Shown here one piece after another: positions 1-7,654 of a stretch of DNA of 22,204 bases. The stretch comes from Tritrichomonas foetus (taxonomy: Eukaryota > Parabasalia > Tritrichomonadida > Tritrichomonadidae), in the NCBI GenBank assembly GCA_001839685.1, contig MLAK01001298.1:1-22204 (forward strand), read 5' to 3'. The position numbers were made by a program, and so were the translations under genes. The notes beneath the pieces were generated by a model. It was not told the origin of the DNA and searched no databases. It saw only the letters and a program-made list of their open reading frames with translations. The first letter of the stretch is position 1. Every line of letters begins with the position of its first letter.

Positions 1-39
1 GTAATTTTACCGCGCAAATTTATGTCATGTGTGAAATAA

Positions 40-51
40 CACAAAAAGTTT
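40..51 (+). promoter_or_regulatory. Copy of 12-mer CACAAAAAGTTT upstream of SHIPPO gene
   Basis: Exact copy of the shared 12-mer, about 190 bases upstream of the ATG at 243 and in the same orientation as that gene. Confidence 0.28.
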
Positions 52-242
52 TTCTTGGCAAAGGCGGAAAAAGGAATGTCAAAATTTCATGCCGTGTAAC
101 ATTGAAACAACCAAAAAATTGCCATCTTCATTTTTATTCAATTTTCTAATTATTTTCGAAAAAGGGTTACCTCAATTTCCAACCAAATATAATCACAAAA
201 ATTTCGTTTTCCAGAAAAAAACAGAAAAATCAGAAAAACAAG

Positions 243-1004
243 ATGAAAAGATTTACTCAAACAGCTGCTCAACCCCTCAGAAAGCCTGAGGGACCATCGT
301 TAGACAAAGCCTCAAAGCTCCCATCGCTATCAAAAACACAGCCCAATTTCGTTCCTGTTCCTCGTTTGCGAATGACATCAATTAGAACGGAACAGTTTGG
401 ATCCTTTTCACCATCATGGACAATTGGAAGTTCAAGACGGCCACCAAAGGCTCCAGACGAAACACCTGGTCCTTCTGATTATATTCCCAAAAATGTAAAC
501 CTCAGAAAAAGTCAAGAACATCAAATTACAAAGGCTTTTGATCGAAATTATAAAACAATAACATCTGATATAGAAACACCTAACCTTCGTGAAATTGAAG
601 AGAATTCGCCACGTAATAGGCGATTCCGTCAATATAAAAGCTTGCGAATTGGGGATCGAAGTGATACTTTCTTTTACATTCCAAGTGATGCACCAGGCAC
701 GATCTATGATACAAATAGATCAACTCTTTCACCAGTTGGATATAGAATAGCAACCCGATATCGTGACCCAGAAAATACGAATCCAGGACCAGGAGCTTAC
801 TCGCCTCGTGACGTTCGTCCACCAAAGATGGCAACAATGGCGAGGACAAAGTCGAGAGAGATTTTCGTTCCGGCCGAACCTGATATTCCTGGACCAGGTG
901 CATATGATGTTTCCCCACCACCGAGAAAAGGTGCAAGGTGGTTCAAAGACAGGCGTACAACACGTGAAAAAGAAGAGTCAGACTCAGAAGAAGATTGGAA
1001 ATGA
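243..1004 (+). CDS. SHIPPO / sperm-tail PG-rich repeat protein, 253 aa
   Basis: The protein carries three Pro-Gly-Pro motifs of the sperm-tail PG-rich (STPGR/SHIPPO) type: PGPSDY at residues 75-80, PGPGAY at 181-186 and PGPGAY at 217-222. The last two sit in the family's usual setting of a small polar residue before and a hydrophobic or proline residue after. The protein is basic and proline-rich, with no signal peptide or membrane segment, and ends in an acidic stretch (EKEESDSEEDWK). Family members elsewhere are microtubule-associated and found in flagellar axonemes or cortical microtubules, so a role in the flagella or pelta-axostyle is inferred. The ATG at 243 opens the frame that carries all three repeats; upstream ATGs do not lead into it. 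A TCA at 230-232 would give a leader of about 11 nt, although the bases after it fit the trichomonad initiator poorly. The gene is convergent with the large - strand gene that ends at 1203. Confidence 0.8.
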   Translation: MKRFTQTAAQPLRKPEGPSLDKASKLPSLSKTQPNFVPVPRLRMTSIRTEQFGSFSPSWTIGSSRRPPKAPDETPGPSDYIPKNVNLRKSQEHQITKAFDRNYKTITSDIETPNLREIEENSPRNRRFRQYKSLRIGDRSDTFFYIPSDAPGTIYDTNRSTLSPVGYRIATRYRDPENTNPGPGAYSPRDVRPPKMATMARTKSREIFVPAEPDIPGPGAYDVSPPPRKGARWFKDRRTTREKEESDSEEDWK

Positions 1005-1008
1005 TAAA
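1005..1008 (+). terminator. TAAA poly(A) signal abutting the stop
   Basis: The stop TGA (1002-1004) is followed directly by TAAA. In Trichomonas vaginalis UAAA overlapping or close to the stop acts as the cleavage/polyadenylation signal, and the same arrangement recurs at other genes here. Confidence 0.45.
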
Positions 1009-1197
1009 TCGCCTTGTTTTGTATTTCTGCAGAAGATAAAAATGAAAATAACAACAATTAGGAAGAGAATGATAATTGACAAACATTTTGTTCTTTTAAG
1101 ATTAAATAAAAAATTAATTAGTAAATCGAAAATTTAAAATGTTGAAATGATAAATATAAAAATGATAAATGGATTAATTAATCGCTAAATAACAATT

Positions 1198-1201
1198 TTT
1201 A
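1198..1201 (-). terminator. TAAA poly(A) signal after the giant gene
   Basis: On the - strand the stop TGA (1205-1203) is followed after one base by TAAA, matching the trichomonad UAAA signal position. Confidence 0.4.
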
Positions 1202-1202
1202 T

Positions 1203-4200
1203 TCATACATATTCAAATTCGCTATTATCATCAAAAATTCCATTTTCTTCTTCTTTTTTATTGTCATTCATTTTATTGCTTTCTAGATTAACTAGATTTT
1301 CATCATGAAGTAAATTCTGAACCTTTTGCATTAAATTCATGCTTTTACCAGAAAACTTTTCAGGATATTTTTCAGTTAAAAAGTCATCTATCGTTTTCAA
1401 TTTTGTTGCAATTTCAATTCTTTGAATAAATGTATCAACAATTCTCCGTTCAATTTTTGGATCCAATGCTGTATCAATTCCTCTTTCATTTTCAAGTTCA
1501 GCTTTCAAAATGTTCAGTTCAAGTGCAACATCATCTGCTTGAGTTGTGGCTTCAATTAAAGATTCCTGTGAAATTTTTCCACTTTGCATGTTTAATTCAT
1601 AAGCATCTCGTGCTTCTTGCAATTCGAGAGAAACTCTAGAAAGTTCTTCGTAAGCTGAAACCAAATTTTCTCCAATTTCTGCTTCAAGTTTTGAGTATTC
1701 TTCCTCAAGTTCATTAATCATTTCTTCGGATTTGGGTGATTCATCATGATATAAAACTTGAATTTCTTTCATTCGATCATATTTCACTTGATTAAAATCG
1801 AAAATGTCTCTAGTTATTGTGGAATGAGGTTTATGGAATGAACTATCACTTTCATCGAAATAAAAATTTCGATTTTGTTCATCAATCAAAGTTTCATTGT
1901 TAATTTTATTAAGTGATTGCTCAACTTGTTCGAGTTCTGTGTTCATTTCATCGATTTGTTTACGAATGGCGAAATCAACTTTTTCATTTGAAACCTTTCC
2001 ATTCAAATATTCATCGATTTCTTCATTAATTAAATTAAGTTTATCAAAAATGCGTCGTTCGTCAATGATGGAAGCATTTGTAAATTTGATATCTTCTTCA
2101 ATTGATTTGTTTTCAAACATAAGGAATGAATGAGCATTTAAAATATTATCAATATAACTATTTTGATTCGAAGATTCTTTACTTTTTGGACTCATTCTGT
2201 TTGCATTACTGTTATTTGATCGTTTTGGAATTACAATAGAATTTCTCTGTTTGTTGAGAAAATCTAATTCACGAGAAAGCTTGGCGACATCTTTCTCAAT
2301 TGTTTTGTTCTCATTTTCAAGTTGAATATTCGAAAAAGCAGCCGTTTGAGTTTCCGATCCATTTTCAATCAATTGTTTCATTTCATTAATGATGACTTGA
2401 CTTCTGCTATTTATTGTTTTCAGTGAGGATAAATAATCTTCAAAAGTACGAATAGTTTCTGTACTCACAACAGTTGATGAATCGAGAGAAATGCTGTCAC
2501 TGATTTGGCGATTCTTTTCTCGCAAAGTTTCAACTTCGAATTGAAGTTCAGTGATTTGGATGTCAGGTGTTGCATTTAAATCGGTGTCCAATGAAGTAAT
2601 ATTATCATTTATTTTCTTTAATTGATTTTTCAGTTTTTGATTTTCGTCTTTCAATTGTTTCATTCGATTTTCTTTTTTCTTATTGTTTAAATTAGTATTT
2701 GCGTTGTTTTTTTGGCTTACTTTAGATAACTTGGTGTATTTGGCGTTATTAAGAGATTTGGAATTTTTGAGCTCATTTGGACTCGATTCTTTTTGAGTAT
2801 TAGGTTTCAATGGCGATTTTGGCGAGTTGGTAATTTCATTTTTCAGTGAATTAGACCTAGAATTGACATTATTATTGGAAGGGATATTTGATTTAGCAAT
2901 AGAGTTAGAATTGTTATGAGGTGAGTTTTGGAGTGATTTCTTGATTGGTGATTTGGATAACATGCTATTTTTGACTGGTGATAAGCTGTGTCTTGGTGAT
3001 GTGTTTTTTATTTGTTTTGGAGAAGACTCAACTACTGTTTTTTGTTGATTAATTAAATTGCCTTTGTCAGAACTTAGTCGCCGTTGAAGAATTGGTCTTT
3101 CTTTAATTGGTGATTTTCGAGGTGATAAAGGTTTTGTGACTTTATTTTCATTAGAGTTTTTATTTGGACTGAAATCAAGATTAACTGAATTGCTTGTTGA
3201 TTTAACAGGTGATTTTGTTGAAGACTTTATTGGTGATTTTGGTGAGAGATTTGTATTTGGCTTAGCATTTGGAAATCTTTGTGGTGATGCTTTTTGTTCT
3301 TCTGTTACACTTTTTGCTCTTGGTGAAAAGATTTGTTTTGGTTGGGAAGATTGACTAATTTTTGATTTGGTTACAGAAAGAGGCTTTGGTGCTGTAGAAT
3401 CTGTAGCTTTTGATCTTGGTGTTGTTGCATTTATCTCACTTTTTACAGATTTTGTTTGTGTTGTTGATGCTGAGAGTTTCTTTTGCTTAATTGGTCTTGA
3501 ATTTACACCAGTGCTTGTAATTCTTGGAACAAATGTTCTTGGGCTTGAAGGAAGGGATTTAGATCGAATTGGAATTTTTGTTGGAGATAGCGGCTTCTTT
3601 GGATTCTTTTTGGTTAGAAGTTTTTCTTCATTCGTATAATTAGAATTTTTGGTTTTATTGGAATCGTTATGTGAAATAAATGAACTTTTAGATGGAATAG
3701 ATATAGAATTTCGTGGTTTCATTGAACTTTTTGTTCCAATGGATTTAGAAATTAGCCTTTCAGGAACAGGACTTTTACTTTTTTGATTAGTTTTTGTTTT
3801 AGTTTTTGTATCCGGCTTTTCTATAGAAACATTATCATCATCAAAACCTTCAGAAATATTAAACGCAGGTGCGGGTGCTTGTTTTGTTGGAATGTAATGA
3901 TTTTTATTTGAAATTTCAACTTTATGTGATTGTTGAGGAATTTCTTTTTGATTAAAACTTTCATCAGACAAAATATCTTTCAAACTTTCATGTTCACAGT
4001 TTTCGCTTATAATGTTTTTAATTTTTGGTCTAAAATCACTTGAAGAAGAAGAACGAACAAGACCAAATTTTCCATTATGTTTATGTTGCTCAACATTTTG
4101 ATTTTCTTCATCTTCATTTTTATTATTAAATTTATGGAGATTATTTTTATTTTGTCTATGATTATTAGATTCAGAATCAGAGCTACTAAAGAATCTATTC

Positions 4201-5996
4201 AATTTATTCGAACTATGTAATAAATTTTCAAAATTTTGTTCTTCTTCTTCTTCAAAATCGAAATCGAGAACTTTTGCAACATTGTTATCATTTTCTGAAT
4301 AGTCTGATGAATTTGCAGATAAAAGGTTTGCAGCAGCAATTCGGGTGCCAACACTTTCCATTTCATTATTGTCATTATTTTCTTTGAATTTGGAGTTCTC
4401 CTTCTCTTCAAATACGAAATAATCTTCAGCATTGGATTCAATTCCTTTTTTATTGATTTTAATTTCTTTTTTGGCAGAATAATTTGGCCCTGGCACATTT
4501 TTTGAAATATTTCTCCCGCTTAGTTTTGGTTTATTTGGACTATTTCTATGAATTGGTGAAGATTTAATTTCCCCTGAATCAATTCCAAAATTATCTTCCC
4601 TAATTACTTTCAATTTTGGAACACTATTTTGTTGTTTGATTTTCTTATCATTTTGATTCGAAAGAGCATTATTTCCCACTATATCTGCATGTTCTTCTTC
4701 TTTTATATTTTTTTGATTTTGATTTTTAACGGGCGAGTTTTGTTGACTTGAAGGTGACTTTGACTGTTTTTGAGGTGAGTTTATTTCTTTCTTTAAATTT
4801 CGGTCATTTAAGCTTTTTCTTTTCTGGAAAGTATAATTCGTGCCTTGGTTTTCTTTTGTTTTAGAGCCTTTAGTTACTAATGAAGGACTTTGCTTTGGAT
4901 TAAATAATCTCTGCGGAATATTGGTATTTGTATTTTTGGTAATCTTCTTTGGTTTTGGAGAACCAATAGAATTTTTTTGAATCTCATCTTTATTATTTAT
5001 TTGTTCGTTTTCTTGAATTTCAGGTGTATTATTGGATTGATTTTTTAATCTTTGTTGAATTGTATTTTTGAACAAAAGTCTATCAGGAACAGGCGAATGA
5101 TTATTTCTAGGTGTTGGTGAATTTTTCGATATTAAATTGTTACTATTTTTATTTTTCAAGTTTATATTTCCAGGCGGAGTTTTTGATCTTGGTTTCATTA
5201 ATGATTTTTTTGATTTTGGTGAATGATTAGTTGGTTCAATAACGGGCAAATCGAAAACTTTTAATAATTCATTTCTTGATTCTTCAATTAATGAAACCGT
5301 TTCTTTAAGTTGTGGCTCTTTTTTTGTAAAATCAATGATACATTGTTCGATCTGCTCAATGTGATTTAGCGCATCAATTAAACAAGGAGAATCAGGAGAA
5401 AAAGAAAAATTCAAATCTTCTTCTAATAATTCTATTGCACTTTCAATAGTATTTGTTTTACTTGTCGCCGATTTGAATAATAAAAGTTCATTTTCTAAAT
5501 TGTTAACTAATTTGGTGAAATTAATTCTTTTTGCAGGACCATCAAAAACCCGAGTTACAGTTTTAATTTGTGATATTTTTGCTTTGAAATAATTCTGAAC
5601 TCGATCAATAGATGAAGTTTTTGAAAAAGTGAAAACCGAACGTGAAAAATCATCAAATTTGGTAAAAAAAGGTTCAGAACTTGAAGCGCCACTTGCCGAT
5701 AGATAACTGTTAGCAATTCTTCCGCCAACATCATATGCCTGATTATACAATTGATCGAAAGTGCGTTTTTGTTGATCGTTTAAGTATAAAAGCTGAAGCG
5801 AGTTGTGAATCTTCGACATGATTTCATTAAAAAGTTTTGATTTCTGTCCCAATTTTTCGAGAGGTTTCGATATGTAAGAAAGACTTGCTTGCGATCGAGC
5901 AGGTAATAAAGATTTTCGTGCGGTTTTTTTGGATTCTATTAGATTGTTATTATTTCCATTGACGAGATTATTATTTAATAAACTCCTCCTTCTCAT
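1203..5996 (-). CDS. Giant S/T-P-rich disordered protein with coiled-coil tail, 1,597 aa
   Basis: I do not recognise a named family. Three zones are visible. Residues about 50-250 are an ordered, probably helical head with hydrophobic and aromatic residues. Residues about 251-1110 are very rich in Ser, Asn, Lys and Pro, with more than 30 S/T-P dipeptides, many of the form SPxK or SPxR (for example KSPIK, KSPVK, SPRK). Residues about 1112-1590 are coiled coil, beginning MKQLKDENQKLKNQL. Two short segments recur: SPVPDRLLFKN near residue 301 and SPVPERLISKS further on, and SLMKPRSK near 265 and SSMKPRNS. SPxK-type tails are known from microtubule-binding and neurofilament-like proteins and are consensus sites for proline-directed kinases, so a phospho-regulated cytoskeletal scaffold is a reasonable inference. 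The frame is uninterrupted. TCATTC lies 8 nt upstream of the ATG, a partial initiator match. It is divergent from the gene at 6318. Confidence 0.75.
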   Translation of the reverse strand: MRRRSLLNNNLVNGNNNNLIESKKTARKSLLPARSQASLSYISKPLEKLGQKSKLFNEIMSKIHNSLQLLYLNDQQKRTFDQLYNQAYDVGGRIANSYLSASGASSSEPFFTKFDDFSRSVFTFSKTSSIDRVQNYFKAKISQIKTVTRVFDGPAKRINFTKLVNNLENELLLFKSATSKTNTIESAIELLEEDLNFSFSPDSPCLIDALNHIEQIEQCIIDFTKKEPQLKETVSLIEESRNELLKVFDLPVIEPTNHSPKSKKSLMKPRSKTPPGNINLKNKNSNNLISKNSPTPRNNHSPVPDRLLFKNTIQQRLKNQSNNTPEIQENEQINNKDEIQKNSIGSPKPKKITKNTNTNIPQRLFNPKQSPSLVTKGSKTKENQGTNYTFQKRKSLNDRNLKKEINSPQKQSKSPSSQQNSPVKNQNQKNIKEEEHADIVGNNALSNQNDKKIKQQNSVPKLKVIREDNFGIDSGEIKSSPIHRNSPNKPKLSGRNISKNVPGPNYSAKKEIKINKKGIESNAEDYFVFEEKENSKFKENNDNNEMESVGTRIAAANLLSANSSDYSENDNNVAKVLDFDFEEEEEQNFENLLHSSNKLNRFFSSSDSESNNHRQNKNNLHKFNNKNEDEENQNVEQHKHNGKFGLVRSSSSSDFRPKIKNIISENCEHESLKDILSDESFNQKEIPQQSHKVEISNKNHYIPTKQAPAPAFNISEGFDDDNVSIEKPDTKTKTKTNQKSKSPVPERLISKSIGTKSSMKPRNSISIPSKSSFISHNDSNKTKNSNYTNEEKLLTKKNPKKPLSPTKIPIRSKSLPSSPRTFVPRITSTGVNSRPIKQKKLSASTTQTKSVKSEINATTPRSKATDSTAPKPLSVTKSKISQSSQPKQIFSPRAKSVTEEQKASPQRFPNAKPNTNLSPKSPIKSSTKSPVKSTSNSVNLDFSPNKNSNENKVTKPLSPRKSPIKERPILQRRLSSDKGNLINQQKTVVESSPKQIKNTSPRHSLSPVKNSMLSKSPIKKSLQNSPHNNSNSIAKSNIPSNNNVNSRSNSLKNEITNSPKSPLKPNTQKESSPNELKNSKSLNNAKYTKLSKVSQKNNANTNLNNKKKENRMKQLKDENQKLKNQLKKINDNITSLDTDLNATPDIQITELQFEVETLREKNRQISDSISLDSSTVVSTETIRTFEDYLSSLKTINSRSQVIINEMKQLIENGSETQTAAFSNIQLENENKTIEKDVAKLSRELDFLNKQRNSIVIPKRSNNSNANRMSPKSKESSNQNSYIDNILNAHSFLMFENKSIEEDIKFTNASIIDERRIFDKLNLINEEIDEYLNGKVSNEKVDFAIRKQIDEMNTELEQVEQSLNKINNETLIDEQNRNFYFDESDSSFHKPHSTITRDIFDFNQVKYDRMKEIQVLYHDESPKSEEMINELEEEYSKLEAEIGENLVSAYEELSRVSLELQEARDAYELNMQSGKISQESLIEATTQADDVALELNILKAELENERGIDTALDPKIERRIVDTFIQRIEIATKLKTIDDFLTEKYPEKFSGKSMNLMQKVQNLLHDENLVNLESNKMNDNKKEEENGIFDDNSEFEYV

Positions 5997-6075
5997 TTGA
6001 ATGATTTGTTTCGAGATAATTTCTCAAATATAAAATGACAAATTAAGTTTTTCATGACGATATTAATCGGCTGTA

Positions 6076-6087
6076 AAACTTTTTGTG
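6076..6087 (-). promoter_or_regulatory. Copy of 12-mer CACAAAAAGTTT in a divergent promoter region
   Basis: On the - strand this reads CACAAAAAGTTT, about 80 bases upstream of the ATG at 5996. Exact copies occur at 40-51 (+) and 21978-21989 (+), both also intergenic. A core promoter or activator site is inferred only from recurrence and position. Confidence 0.3.
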
Positions 6088-6317
6088 ATAATTTAAATAT
6101 CCATCAATTATTTGAATTAAAACCAAATTATTTAAATTATTATCTGGTCATTTATTATGTATGTAAATAGCCTTATTATTTCAATTTTTTCTGTTAGTAT
6201 CTATTGAAAAACGAACTACAAACTGTTACTTTGTTATTGAAAAATTATCAACATTTGAGAAAAAATAAAAGATATTCTCAACTTTTTCAATACTTCCATT
6301 ATTCTCTTTGTAATCTC

Positions 6318-7298
6318 ATGTGGCAGTATATGCTCGATGAAGATCATTTTTACGATCTTAGAGATCTTCCTGTTGGTGGCTGGAGTGGATCCAAACTCAA
6401 AATGAAGAAAAACAGCATATGGATGCAATTTCAACATCCGTCGAACAACGTTTTATATAACACAGCAAAACCAATCGATTTTAAAAAGCGATATGTTCCT
6501 CCCCGGCGTGCGAGAACAGCGGTTTCTATCGTTTCGAGAAATGGCGCGAATATCAATTCATCTCAAAATTTGAATTTTTCCGATGAAAAAGAAAACACGA
6601 AAATGGAGTTTACGCTTACGACTGAGACTTTGCAGAGAATGAACGAAGAAGATGAAATTTTAAGACCGAAGCCAATAATTCCGCCGCCCTGCAGCCCAAA
6701 AAACTTTTTCCAAACACAAAGTCGAAGTTACAATCTTTCCAAAATGAATTCATTGAATGCAAACCAAACTGCGCAACTTTCCAAATTTGATTCCAAAAAT
6801 GAATCAACACTGAAAAATTTGAATGATAATAATGGTGACAACAATTGCAACGATGCTAATGATCAAGCAAATTTGAAAAATAATCAGCAAGAAAAGAGAA
6901 ATCAATCACACAATGCCAAGAACGATCAGAATTTGAAAGAGAATCTCAGAAAAAGTTATCAAAGAGATAATCGAAGAATAAAATCAAGAGTGTCTTTACG
7001 TGATTCAGCTATTATTCCAACACGACATCCATATCGTCCACCAAAGGTTGAACCACCAACTCCTACAATAAATGTTCAACAACTTGAAACCGATGAAATC
7101 GAAGAAGCTGAACAAATTATTCAACGAAGTCTTGGATCAGATCCTTATAAATCGCCTTTCAGAATTTCTCAGACAGAATTGAGAAAACAATTCAGAGAGA
7201 CGATAGATGAAGACTATAGAAAAAAGGTTCAAGCAAAAAGGAAATTTAACAATGCATCAAGAATACCAAATATTAGAACAATCGTTCCAGGTGAGTGA
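6318..7298 (+). CDS. Unrecognised basic low-complexity protein, 326 aa
   Basis: The first ATG in this frame is at 6318. The frame stays open upstream to a TAG at 6195-6197 but has no ATG there, so a 326-residue product is chosen. Residues 1-65 look ordered (aromatic-rich, with GGWSG at 20-24 and YVPPRRAR at 59-66). Residues about 120-125 are proline-rich (IIPPPC). Residues about 140-225 are an Asn/Lys/Gln-rich linker. Residues 230-326 hold a second ordered-looking part with HPYRPPKVEPPTP at 237-249 and a charged helical stretch to about 310. There is no signal peptide or membrane segment and no family I can name. It shares a divergent upstream region of about 320 bases with the giant gene on the - strand and is convergent with the EXO1-like gene. 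Confidence 0.6.
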   Translation: MWQYMLDEDHFYDLRDLPVGGWSGSKLKMKKNSIWMQFQHPSNNVLYNTAKPIDFKKRYVPPRRARTAVSIVSRNGANINSSQNLNFSDEKENTKMEFTLTTETLQRMNEEDEILRPKPIIPPPCSPKNFFQTQSRSYNLSKMNSLNANQTAQLSKFDSKNESTLKNLNDNNGDNNCNDANDQANLKNNQQEKRNQSHNAKNDQNLKENLRKSYQRDNRRIKSRVSLRDSAIIPTRHPYRPPKVEPPTPTINVQQLETDEIEEAEQIIQRSLGSDPYKSPFRISQTELRKQFRETIDEDYRKKVQAKRKFNNASRIPNIRTIVPGE

Positions 7299-7654
7299 CA
7301 TAAATTCGGGTCGTGTTTTTCATTATTCAAATTTCGAGAAGAAAACTTTGTCTTTATTTTGCGGTATTTGTTTCTAAATGTGTTTTAATAAGTATGTTCT
7401 TATTTTTTTCTTTCATAGTATTTTGGGCAATTATCTTACCCTCAGAAACTAGTTTTTTTCGTTGGTAATTCAATAGAATATGATTTCATGATAAAGATAT
7501 CTAAAATGTAAAAATAGATTAAATAAATGATGGAAAGTTAATCACAATTTCGTATATAGATTTAATAAAAATAACAAGAAATATAAAAAAATTGAATTCT
7601 TGTTCATCAAAGAACATAATTCAGATAATTTTATATTCAAATCTACCATTTTCA
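7299..7654. other. Convergent intergenic spacer
   Basis: This is 356 bases of AT-rich DNA between two 3' ends. It contains T-tracts and several TAAA/AATAAA-like strings that could serve polyadenylation. I see no coding potential, repeat or RNA gene. Confidence 0.6.
7301..7304 (+). terminator. TAAA poly(A) signal 2 nt after the stop
   Basis: TGA at 7296-7298 is followed two bases later by TAAA, the trichomonad-type signal. Confidence 0.4.

Noticed and set aside
89..289. 66-codon + strand ORF overlapping the SHIPPO gene start
   Set aside because: Low-complexity translation, overlaps the start of a well-supported gene in another frame, no recognisable domain.
6159..6164. GTATGT, the usual trichomonad 5' splice site, just upstream of the 6318 gene
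   Set aside because: No matching branch/acceptor sequence downstream and no plausible first exon; the ATG at 6157 opens only 16 codons.
7290..7296. GTGAGT-like 5' splice site at the end of the 6318 gene
   Set aside because: No trichomonad-type branch/acceptor (ACTAACACACAG-like) follows, and a stop with TAAA comes at once.
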